From contig PIVQ01000409.1 of NCBI GenBank assembly GCA_003354055.1, positions 1-6,652 on the forward strand: 6,652 nt of DNA. The letters are read 5' to 3'. Source of the stretch: Desulfobacteraceae bacterium. Its GTDB lineage: Bacteria > Desulfobacterota > Desulfobacteria > Desulfobacterales > Desulfobacteraceae. Shown piece by piece: positions 1 to 6,652 of the stretch (positions are counted from its first letter, which is position 1; every line of letters begins with the position of its first letter). The position numbers and the translations under genes were made by a program. The notes below the pieces were generated by a model that was not told where the DNA came from, made no database searches, and saw only the letters and a list, made by a program, of their open reading frames with translations.

Positions 1-1086
1 GCCATTATGGCCTTTCTTCCCAAAATCACACGGAAAATTCCGGCGGCCCTCACGGCCATCCTGGTGGTCACCGGTGTGACTCTGTATTTTAACCTGGATG
101 TGGCCACCGTGGGATCTTTTATCAGGGATGGCGGTGGAGAAGGGTTAAAGGGAGGGCTTCCTGTGTTCCAGTCACAAATATTCACCCTCATCCCATGGGA
201 TATGGCTACCCTGAAATTTATTCTTCCCTATGCCTTTATTCTGGCCGGCATCGGCATCATCGAATCTCTACTCACCCTGAACCTGCTGGATGAAATCACG
301 GAAACCCGTGGAAACAGCAATAAAGAGTGTGTGGCCCAGGGTGTGGCCAACATCGTCACGGCCCTGTTTGGGGGGATGGGGGGATGCGCCATGATCGGCC
401 AGTCCATCATCAATGTGAATTCCGGCGGTCGCGGACGGCTTTCCGGGGTTGTGGCAGCTCTGTCCCTTCTATGCTTCATCCTTTTTGGATCCGCTTACAT
501 CGAGCAGGTTCCCATTGCGGCCCTCACCGGAATCATGTTCATGGTTGTCATCGGTACCTTTGCATGGTCCAGCCTCAGGATTATGCACAAGATTCCCAAG
601 TCAGATGCCCTGGTCCTGATCTGCGTGTCTGTTCTCACGGTTGCATTTGACCTGGCAGTGGCCGTGTTTATTGGCATTATCATGTCCGCCCTGGTCTTTT
701 CCTGGGAAAATGCCCTGCGAATCCGGGCCCGGAAGAGAATCAAAACAAACGGTACCAAGGTGTATGAAATCTGGGGGCCCCTGTTTTTCGGCTCCACCCA
801 AATGTTTGTGTCCAAGTTTGACGTAAAGGGCGATCCTCTCAATGTGGAAATAGATTTCATAGAATCACGGGTGTCGGATTACTCGGGTATCGAGGCCATT
901 TCAGGGGTAGTGGAAAAGTATGAAAAAGAAGGGAAGAAGATTACTCTCAAACATTTGAGTTCCGACTGTAAAAAACTTCTGAACAAGTCGAATAAAAAAT
1001 ACCGGTCCATCATCATAGAAGAAATCGACGACCCCAGATATTACGTGGTGGCTGACCCAAACAGCTTCCACGGAGGCAGGACATAA
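1..1086 (+). CDS. SulP-family inorganic anion transporter with C-terminal STAS domain, 5' end outside window
   Basis: This is an inner-membrane secondary transporter of the SulP (SLC26) family, which moves sulfate, bicarbonate or other anions. The reading frame is open to the left edge (Ala-Ile before the first visible Met at base 7), and the first roughly 180 residues of a normal 500-570 residue protein are missing, so the Met at base 7 is not taken as the start. Counting from that Met, hydrophobic segments lie near 11-30, 70-92, 146-162, 167-188 and 200-232. The conserved SulP stretch GGMGGCAMIGQSIINVNSGG is at 122-141, a form I associate with the BicA/YbaR-like branch rather than DauA. A STAS domain follows at about 250-347, with VSDYSGIEAI at 289-298 as its central loop; the first Ser of the classic DSSG is Tyr here. 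The gene ends in tandem TAA stops (1084-1089). The substrate cannot be read from the sequence; sulfate and bicarbonate are both possible. The family call is firm. Confidence 0.95.
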   Translation, partial: AIMAFLPKITRKIPAALTAILVVTGVTLYFNLDVATVGSFIRDGGGEGLKGGLPVFQSQIFTLIPWDMATLKFILPYAFILAGIGIIESLLTLNLLDEITETRGNSNKECVAQGVANIVTALFGGMGGCAMIGQSIINVNSGGRGRLSGVVAALSLLCFILFGSAYIEQVPIAALTGIMFMVVIGTFAWSSLRIMHKIPKSDALVLICVSVLTVAFDLAVAVFIGIIMSALVFSWENALRIRARKRIKTNGTKVYEIWGPLFFGSTQMFVSKFDVKGDPLNVEIDFIESRVSDYSGIEAISGVVEKYEKEGKKITLKHLSSDCKKLLNKSNKKYRSIIIEEIDDPRYYVVADPNSFHGGRT

Positions 1087-1136
1087 TAAAAGCCGTGAAT
1101 GGTACAGAATTGAAATAGTAAAGATTCCATGCTATC

Positions 1137-1140
1137 AAGG
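1137..1140 (+). promoter_or_regulatory. weak ribosome binding site of the helicase gene
   Basis: AAGG stands four bases before the ATG at 1145. It is a poor match to the Shine-Dalgarno consensus, with shorter spacing than usual. No other Met occurs in frame until residue 363, inside the RecQ motor, and the exonuclease motif begins at residue 32, so the ATG at 1145 is still the best start. The 58-base gap from the transporter stop holds no clear terminator hairpin, so read-through transcription from the transporter gene is possible. Confidence 0.4.
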
Positions 1141-1144
1141 CATC

Positions 1145-4100
1145 ATGAGTCAATCCGTCAGGAATAAGGGAACCGGGGATAATGTTAAAGGATTATCCTC
1201 TTCCATCAAGACCCTTTTTAAGGACTGCCTGATCATTGATTTTGAATCCGTGCCAAACGGGGATCTCTTTCATATCGGTGCCATTTTAAGAGAAGGCAAA
1301 TTTGATGAAAGCCAGATCAGAGAACCCAAGGCAGCCCTGGAAAAACTATCTGACTTTTCCAGGGATGCCCGGTATATCCTGGGCCATAACATCATCAGCC
1401 ATGACCTGGTTCTGGCAAAAACAATCCTTCCTGAAGCCGGCTTTTTAACTCTCCCGGTCATCGACACCCTGTATCTCTCCCCCCTGGCCTTTCCGGAAAA
1501 CCCCTACCATAAACTGATCAAAGACTATAAACTGGTCACTACAGCCAAGAACAATCCCCTGGCCGATGCCCGCCTTGCCGGAACCATTTTTGAAGATCAG
1601 ATAGAAGCCTTTATCCGTCTGAATGAAAAAGATCCCGGACTGATATCCTTTTTCGCCTTTTGCTTTAATGCCGCAGGCCAGAAGGATTTCAAAGGTATTT
1701 ACGATCTCTTTTATGCAATCGCAGGCGCCCTGCCCGGCGCATCACGGGCTAAAGAACTCTTTGAAGAGGGCTGCAGGGAAAAAGCCTGTGCAACAACGGT
1801 AACCGACATCTGGGCATCCTTTGACAGCCGTCCGGAAAAGAGACCGGTACTGGCCTATGTCCTCTCATGGCTTCGGGTCTGCGGGGGCAACTCCATCATC
1901 CCTCCCTGGGTCAGGCATGAATTTCCGGAAGTTTCCGGCATCATCAAAAAGCTGCGGTATGCCTGCGACAGCCCCTCTTGTGAGTTTTGCAGGCAGAACA
2001 ATGACTCTGAAAAGCTGCTTAAAAAATTCTTTGGATTTGACCGGTACCGTGCCCTTCCGGACGGCCGGGTTCTCCAGAAGGAGATCATTGAGGCAAGTCT
2101 TTCCGGAAAGGACCTTTTAGGCATTCTACCCACAGGCGGCGGCAAATCCATCTGCTACCAGATCCCGGCCCTTCACTGGTATGGGCGGACCGGGGGCTTG
2201 ACCATCATCATTTCCCCCTTAAAGGCTCTGATGAAAGACCAGGTGGATAACCTGAACAAGGCCACAGGCACTGAAACCGCAGCCGCAATCAACGGCAGCC
2301 TGACTCTTCCGGAACGTGGCGCGGTCATGGAAAAAGTCAGGCTGGGGGATATCGGCATTCTCTATATCTCCCCGGAGCAGCTGCGCAACTTCAGTATTGC
2401 CAAGCTAATCAAGTCCCGGGAAGTTTCCTGCTGGGTCTTTGACGAGGCCCATTGCCTCTCCAAATGGGGCCATGACTTCAGGCCGGATTACCTGAATGTG
2501 GCCCAGGTGATTTCCGATCAGGCAAAGGCAACAGGCCAAATGCCTCTTGTGGGCGCATTTACCGCCACGGCTAAAAAAGATGTCATCGAAGAGATCTGCA
2601 GCCATTTCAATGAAAAGCTGGACCTCAACCTTGCCTGCTTCGAAGGCGGAGTGGACCGGACCAACCTGAGTTTCCAGATATTACCCGTGACGGCAAACGA
2701 AAAATATGATGTGGTGGCCAACACCCTGAAAGAAGGTCTGTCATCCCGGGAAGGCGGCGCCATTGTCTATTGCGCCTCCAGAAAAACCACCGAGGAACTC
2801 AGCGAGTTTCTCAATGAAAAAGACATTGCCTCCCACCCCTTCCATGCAGGACGCAGCGAACCTGACAAACGCAATATCCAGGATGACTTTACAGAAGGAA
2901 AAATCCCGGTCATCTGCGCCACAAACGCATTCGGCATGGGCATAGACAAAAAGGATATCCGCCTGGTCATCCATGCCGATATTCCGGGCTCCCTTGAAAA
3001 CTACCTTCAGGAGGCAGGCCGGGCCGGGAGGGATCTTGCCCCGTCAGACTGCATCCTGCTCTACGAACAGGAAGATATTGAAAGTCAGTTTTCCCTCAAT
3101 GCTTATTCAAAGCTCTCTCTTCGGGATATTAAAAAGATTCTGGCTATCCTTAAAAAAAGAGGCGCCAAGACCCCGGAGATCGTCATCACACCGGGCGAAA
3201 TCATGCGCATGATCGGTTATGCCGACTTTGCCGATAACGATGCCAGAGCCAGAATCGGGGTAGCCTGGCTTGAACGGAAAGGCTTTGTAAACCGTTCTTT
3301 TAACCAGACGCTGTTTTTCAAAGGTACACCCCTGGTCCGGGATATGACCCAGGCCAAAGAAAAGATCAATGCCCTCAACCTCTCCCGGACCAAGGCAGCT
3401 GTCTATCGGACCATTTTGTCGGAACTGTTCAATGCGGACGCGAACTCTCTTTTGTCCGCAGACACCCTTTGCGCCGCCTTAGGCACCATTGAGAACCTGC
3501 CCGACGCCTACCTGGACCCCCGTACGATTATGGCCACCCTCTCGGATATGACCAAAGCGGGCCTGATCAGGGAAGGGGCGATTATGACCGCCTTTGTACG
3601 CCCCAAGGGCCAGGACAGTTCCCCAAAGCTTCTTGCCCTGTTCTCAGACATGGAAAAAACCATGGTGGCCCTGATGGAAGAGCTCTCTCCGGAAGCCTCG
3701 CCCGACACCCCGGATATCATCAACCTGCGGCTTATCTCCCAGCAGCTTAAGGACAAAGGATTTGAAGGTATCACCACCGATAATGCAGGCAAACTGCTGA
3801 GAACCCTTGCCAATGACAAAGGAGATGCCGGTGGCAAAAGCCTGAAAATCTCAGGAAAAAAAGGAGGGGAACACCAGCGGGTTTATGTGAAATTCCCCTG
3901 GCAGACCATTCGCCAACGCATGACCCTGCGCCATCAATGCGCCGGGGTCTGCCTTTCCACCATTGTCTCCTGCCTGCCGCCCCAGCTGAGAGCCGGCCGT
4001 GCCCAGGTCCTGGCCCAGTTTTTCATCACCGATATCATCAAAGCCATGGGGACGGATGTTTTTCTTGCAGGCTACACCGGGGATGCCGGAAAACTCATTG

Positions 4101-6346
4101 AATCAAGCCTCCTCTTTCTCCATGACCTGAAAGTTATCACCCTCCAGAACGGATTAGGGGTTTTCCGGCAGGCCCTGACCCTGACACTGGATCCAACCGC
4201 CAAAACACGGCAGTACACCAAGGGGGATTACGAGCCCCTCGCCCTTCACTATGACCAAAAAAACGTCCAGGTCCATGTCATGGAAAAATACGCGGCCTTA
4301 GGTGCTGAAAAGATTAAAACAGCGCTGGCCTTTGTCCGGGATTATTTTAACGCCACCCACGACGGCTTTATTAAACAGCATTTCCCGGGACAGAAAATTA
4401 TCATCAAAACCGCCATGACCGCCCAGGCATACAAGGATATCATCCAGTCCCTTGAAAACCATACCCAGGAAGCCATTGTGGCAGCTCCGCCGGAAAAAAA
4501 CCTCCTGGTTCTGGCAGGCCCGGGATCAGGCAAAACCCGCACCATTGTCCACCGCTGCGCCTGGCTCATCAAGGCCAAATCCGCAGACCCGGCTTCCATC
4601 CTGGTCCTCTGCTTCAACCACCGGACCATGATCGAACTGCGCAAACGGATTAAAGCGTTGGCAGGAAAAAGTGCCGACCATGTCACGGCCATGACTTTCC
4701 ACGGTCTTGCCATGCGGTTCACCGGCCGGTCGCTTCTGGAAAAACCGACCCACCGCGGCTCAACGGAACATAACTTTGACGATTTTCTGGATGAGGCCAT
4801 TGATATTCTTGAGGGCAATCGGAAAATCCCGGGGGTAGACCAGGCCAGGGAATATCTCACAGCCCGGTACCGGTATATCCTTGTGGATGAATACCAGGAT
4901 ATTGACCAGCGACAATACCGGTTTATCTCCGCTCTCACCGGAAGACTGGAACAGGACAAGGATGCCCGGATCTCTATCATGGCCGTGGGTGACGACGACC
5001 AGAGCATCTACGGATTTCGCAATGCCAATGTAAGGTTCATCCGGCAGTTCCAGGAGGACTACAACGCAAAATGCCATTACTTACTGGAAAACTACCGATC
5101 CACCCATCCCATTATCCAGGCCTCAAACACCCTGATCACCCTGAACCGCGACCGGATGAAAACAGATCAGCCCGGCCGGATAAACAAAAAAAGGAAAAAA
5201 CAGATAAAAGGGCCTGAAAAAACACAAGCCCACAACCTGGTACAGACGGTCCTGTTTAAAGACCTGCCCTCCCAGGCTGTGTTTGTCGCAGAAAAAATCG
5301 CCGCCATTCTCAAAAACCTGCCCGCCACAAAGCCTGAAGAGATAGCCGTGGTATCCCGCAACGGCATCGATTTTCCCGCTCTTGTTGCCCTGCGCATGGC
5401 ACTTGCCCAACGAAACATCCCCTTTTGCTATTCCCTGAAAAGCAGCGCAGGATTTCCCCTGTTCAGAATAAGGGAAATCCAGACGTTTCTGACTTACCTT
5501 GAAGACCACAGCAGGGAAAGCCTCAAGCCCAAAGATCTCAAGAAGGCCGTGCTCAAGCAATTTAACACAACAAACCCATGGACGGACCAGATCAGCCTCA
5601 TCCTTTCCGCCTGGTGCAGCATTACCCATGATATGAAAATATCCGTATCCAAAGCCAAAGCCTTTGCCCTGGAATATCTCTTAGAAGAAAAACAGGCACA
5701 TAAAGCCGGCACCGGTATTTTCATGGGAACGGTCCACAGTGTCAAAGGCATGGAATTCCCCCATGTTTTCATCCTCGACCATGGCTGGACCAGCCGCGAT
5801 ATGGAAGAAGAACGCCGCCTATTTTATGTGGGCATGACCCGGGCCATGAAGCACCTTACTCTATGCAAAATCCAAGGCGCGTCCAATCCCCATTTCGCAA
5901 CTCTGGACAATCACTCCTTTATCCGACAAATAACAGCACCGGGAACGCCCCTCAAAGGCTTCAGCGAAAACCTCACCGTCTCCATCCTGGGCATGGAAGA
6001 CCTGTACCTTTCCTATCCCGGACGATTTGCCGCAGACCATAAGATACACAACCACCTGGCAAAGCTCCAGGCGGGGGACAAAGTTGCCCTGATCCGGCAA
6101 AACAGTAGAATTTACATTGAAACCATCCATGGCCAGATCATCGGTTCCTTGTCCAAAAAAGGACTCGGCAAATGGCAGGACAGGATTCCCTACATCTTAA
6201 ATACCAGGATCCTTGGGATTATAAAACGAAAACAGGATGACGGAGACAAAAACGCAAATCAGAATATAAAAGTTCAGACCTGGGAACTTCCCATTGTTGA
6301 AATCCTGCATATAAGGCGCGGCATCAAATTAAAATCGCCCGCGTAA
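1145..6346 (+). CDS. fused DEDD exonuclease-like / RecQ helicase / UvrD helicase protein, 1733 aa
   Basis: This predicted cytoplasmic DNA-processing enzyme carries two complete helicase motors. Residues 28-155 resemble a DEDD 3'-5' exonuclease: D32-F-E34, GHNIISHDL with D87, IDTLYLS at 106-112, and NNPLADA with D141; the usual His or Tyr before D141 is Asn. Residues 246-282 hold Cys 246, 274, 279 and 282. The RecQ motor spans about 291-645: FGFDRYR, Walker A PTGGGKS (K334), DEAH 433-436 followed by CLSKWGHDFRP (the RecQ aromatic-rich loop), AFTATA 471-476, and QEAGRAGRD 622-630. No RecQ zinc domain follows; residues 655-1020 look like repeated winged-helix units. The UvrD-like motor spans about 1100-1580: Q1108, AGPGSGKT (K1130), TFHGLA 1184-1189, VDEYQD 1247-1252, GDDDQSIYGFR 1282-1292, LLENYRST, GTVHSVKGMEF 1528-1538, and RRLFYVGMTRA 1557-1567. 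Residues 1605-1733 form a small beta-rich domain. RecQ and UvrD families both translocate 3'-5' on ssDNA; joint use in repair, replication restart or defence is inference. Domain calls are firm, the biological role is unknown. Confidence 0.95.
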   Translation: MSQSVRNKGTGDNVKGLSSSIKTLFKDCLIIDFESVPNGDLFHIGAILREGKFDESQIREPKAALEKLSDFSRDARYILGHNIISHDLVLAKTILPEAGFLTLPVIDTLYLSPLAFPENPYHKLIKDYKLVTTAKNNPLADARLAGTIFEDQIEAFIRLNEKDPGLISFFAFCFNAAGQKDFKGIYDLFYAIAGALPGASRAKELFEEGCREKACATTVTDIWASFDSRPEKRPVLAYVLSWLRVCGGNSIIPPWVRHEFPEVSGIIKKLRYACDSPSCEFCRQNNDSEKLLKKFFGFDRYRALPDGRVLQKEIIEASLSGKDLLGILPTGGGKSICYQIPALHWYGRTGGLTIIISPLKALMKDQVDNLNKATGTETAAAINGSLTLPERGAVMEKVRLGDIGILYISPEQLRNFSIAKLIKSREVSCWVFDEAHCLSKWGHDFRPDYLNVAQVISDQAKATGQMPLVGAFTATAKKDVIEEICSHFNEKLDLNLACFEGGVDRTNLSFQILPVTANEKYDVVANTLKEGLSSREGGAIVYCASRKTTEELSEFLNEKDIASHPFHAGRSEPDKRNIQDDFTEGKIPVICATNAFGMGIDKKDIRLVIHADIPGSLENYLQEAGRAGRDLAPSDCILLYEQEDIESQFSLNAYSKLSLRDIKKILAILKKRGAKTPEIVITPGEIMRMIGYADFADNDARARIGVAWLERKGFVNRSFNQTLFFKGTPLVRDMTQAKEKINALNLSRTKAAVYRTILSELFNADANSLLSADTLCAALGTIENLPDAYLDPRTIMATLSDMTKAGLIREGAIMTAFVRPKGQDSSPKLLALFSDMEKTMVALMEELSPEASPDTPDIINLRLISQQLKDKGFEGITTDNAGKLLRTLANDKGDAGGKSLKISGKKGGEHQRVYVKFPWQTIRQRMTLRHQCAGVCLSTIVSCLPPQLRAGRAQVLAQFFITDIIKAMGTDVFLAGYTGDAGKLIESSLLFLHDLKVITLQNGLGVFRQALTLTLDPTAKTRQYTKGDYEPLALHYDQKNVQVHVMEKYAALGAEKIKTALAFVRDYFNATHDGFIKQHFPGQKIIIKTAMTAQAYKDIIQSLENHTQEAIVAAPPEKNLLVLAGPGSGKTRTIVHRCAWLIKAKSADPASILVLCFNHRTMIELRKRIKALAGKSADHVTAMTFHGLAMRFTGRSLLEKPTHRGSTEHNFDDFLDEAIDILEGNRKIPGVDQAREYLTARYRYILVDEYQDIDQRQYRFISALTGRLEQDKDARISIMAVGDDDQSIYGFRNANVRFIRQFQEDYNAKCHYLLENYRSTHPIIQASNTLITLNRDRMKTDQPGRINKKRKKQIKGPEKTQAHNLVQTVLFKDLPSQAVFVAEKIAAILKNLPATKPEEIAVVSRNGIDFPALVALRMALAQRNIPFCYSLKSSAGFPLFRIREIQTFLTYLEDHSRESLKPKDLKKAVLKQFNTTNPWTDQISLILSAWCSITHDMKISVSKAKAFALEYLLEEKQAHKAGTGIFMGTVHSVKGMEFPHVFILDHGWTSRDMEEERRLFYVGMTRAMKHLTLCKIQGASNPHFATLDNHSFIRQITAPGTPLKGFSENLTVSILGMEDLYLSYPGRFAADHKIHNHLAKLQAGDKVALIRQNSRIYIETIHGQIIGSLSKKGLGKWQDRIPYILNTRILGIIKRKQDDGDKNANQNIKVQTWELPIVEILHIRRGIKLKSPA

Positions 6347-6395
6347 AAGTGAGCTTCCTATGTTGATAGCTGCCTTTGGAAATGCCGCGCCAACT

Positions 6396-6414
6396 ACCTG
6401 GGAGGTTTATTTTT
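6396..6414 (+). terminator. weak candidate intrinsic terminator of the helicase gene
   Basis: ACCT (6396-6399) and AGGT (6403-6406) can pair around a GGG loop, directly followed by TTATTTTT (6407-6414), about 50 bases after the helicase stop. The four-base stem is short for a Rho-independent terminator. An alternative fold pairs CCTG at 6397-6400 and AGG at 6403-6405 with CCTCAGG at 6424-6430, giving seven pairs with a two-base bulge, but then the T run sits in the loop. Position and T run favour a terminator; the weak stem argues against it. Confidence 0.3.
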
Positions 6415-6473
6415 GATGTGCTGCCTCAGGTGAATTATCCATGCGAATTGAAACGATTTAGTAAAGAAAAGTG

Positions 6474-6492
6474 AAAAACTAAGGGTTTCCCC
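6474..6492 (-). terminator. weak candidate terminator of the integrase gene
   Basis: Read on the minus strand, GGG, a GAAA tetraloop and CCC (6492-6483) are followed by TTAGTTTTT (6482-6474). The stem is only three pairs with a GNRA loop, so stability alone would not support a terminator. It lies about 85 bases after the integrase stop in the direction of that gene's transcription, and a six-base inverted repeat sits just before it. Confidence 0.2.
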
Positions 6493-6544
6493 GATTGCAT
6501 TTTAGATAAAAATTTACTATGGATTCACTATCTTTCTCCAATCG
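6492..6544. repeat. imperfect inverted repeat downstream of the integrase gene
   Basis: Outer arms CGATTG (6492-6497) and CAATCG (6539-6544) are perfect complements. Nested inside are AGATA (6504-6508) and TATCT (6529-6533). The strands between are unpaired or mismatched, so the whole would form an extended, interrupted hairpin of about 53 bases. It lies in the A+T-rich spacer 34 bases beyond the integrase stop. It could be part of a bidirectional terminator or a worn recombination or element end; short arms like these also arise by chance. Confidence 0.35.
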
Positions 6545-6577
6545 CGCTCAACGTAATGGACAGGGCGGAGCTGTGCC

Positions 6578-6652
6578 TTACAAATCAAGTGGACTTTTCA
6601 TTTCCTTAAGCGTTCTGGATTTCACCGTATGGGTATAGATCATCGTAGTCCT
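6578..6652 (-). CDS. intI: integron integrase (tyrosine recombinase), C-terminal 24 residues only
   Basis: The complement of the right edge reads in an open frame as RTTMIYTHTVKS and then, after RTLKEMK, ends SPLDL before a TAA stop (complement of 6578-6580). TTMIYTH is the last conserved box of integron integrases, in which the Tyr is the nucleophile that attacks DNA; it is visible here as the codon at 6635-6637. The short basic tail ending in SPLD is typical of IntI proteins and unlike the ends of XerC or XerD. The enzyme would insert and excise gene cassettes at attI and attC. The start, the other catalytic residues and the IntI-specific extra domain lie outside the window, so activity cannot be judged. 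It converges with the helicase gene; attI and the cassette array normally lie beyond the start of intI, off the right edge. A non-integron phage-type integrase is the less likely alternative. Confidence 0.8.
   Translation of the reverse strand, partial: RTTMIYTHTVKSRTLKEMKSPLDL

Larger units (their letters stand above)
6347..6577. other. non-coding spacer between convergent helicase and integrase genes
   Basis: No supported gene lies in these 231 bases. The plus strand offers only tiny frames, such as 18 codons from the ATG at 6360, and the minus strand offers 11 codons from an ATG near 6442; none has recognisable content. The stretch from about 6431 to 6535 is visibly richer in A and T than the genes on either side. 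It holds a terminator-like hairpin near 6396 and an imperfect inverted repeat at 6492-6544. No complete integron attC site was found. Confidence 0.75.

Noticed and set aside
1129..1143. ATGC/GCAT hairpin over the ribosome binding site
   Set aside because: Only four pairs with a seven-base loop; too weak to claim regulation.
3862..3867. AGGAGG after a run of seven A inside the helicase gene, as a possible internal start or frameshift site
   Set aside because: The nearest in-frame start-like codon is a GTG 19 bases on, too far for initiation, and the frame continues with conserved-looking content; a frameshift stimulator would normally lie upstream of the slippery run.
4342..5007. 221-codon open frame on the minus strand inside the helicase gene
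   Set aside because: It lies wholly opposite the UvrD Walker A and DEYQD coding, its protein has no recognisable pattern (many Ser, Arg and Met in low-complexity style), and it is explained as a shadow of the codon bias of the real gene.
5183..5201. A-rich runs in the UvrD part (encoding a Lys/Arg patch near residues 1348-1352) as a slippage site
   Set aside because: The full UvrD motifs continue in the same frame on both sides; the Lys-rich patch is simply at the start of the second motor subdomain.
6447..6454. ATTGAAAC, the usual end of many type I CRISPR repeats
   Set aside because: It occurs once only, with no repeated unit or spacing around it.
6546..6552. GCTCAAC, a match to the attC core box RYYYAAC
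   Set aside because: No partner GTTRRRY follows within the window and no paired inner boxes are seen; a seven-base degenerate match is expected by chance.
6519..6636. 39-codon frame on the plus strand (begins MDSLSFSNRAQ)
   Set aside because: It has no ribosome binding site and overlaps the integrase tail on the opposite strand, which has clear family similarity.

Overview
The window suggests a Gram-negative bacterium of moderate G+C content. Codon choice, the style of the long helicase and the type of integrase tail make me favour a marine or sediment Desulfobacterota (deltaproteobacterial) genome, but this is inference and not proven by any single marker. No rRNA, tRNA or CRISPR array is visible.

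Layout. Positions 1-1086 (+) hold the C-terminal two thirds of a SulP-family anion transporter with its STAS domain; its start lies left of the window. A 58-base gap follows. Positions 1145-6346 (+) hold one very large gene of 1733 codons that fuses a DEDD-type 3'-5' exonuclease-like domain, a RecQ-type SF2 helicase motor, a long middle region that looks like several winged-helix units, a complete UvrD-type SF1 helicase motor, and a small beta-rich C-terminal domain. Positions 6347-6577 are non-coding and partly A+T-rich, with a weak terminator-like hairpin after the helicase gene and an imperfect inverted repeat. Positions 6578-6652 (-) hold the last 24 codons of a tyrosine recombinase whose ending (TTMIYTH, then SPLD at the C-terminus) is that of an integron integrase (IntI); the rest lies right of the window.

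How it fits together. The transporter and the helicase share a strand but no evident function. The helicase gene converges with the integrase gene, so the window appears to end at the 3' flank of a chromosomal integron; attI and the cassettes would normally lie beyond the right edge. The most interesting object is the double-motor helicase/nuclease. Proteins of this general RecQ-plus-UvrD design exist in databases as 'RecQ family ATP-dependent DNA helicase' as far as I recall, but their role is little described. Here the exonuclease-like domain lacks the usual general-base His or Tyr, the RecQ zinc domain after the motor is absent, and a Cys cluster sits before the motor instead.
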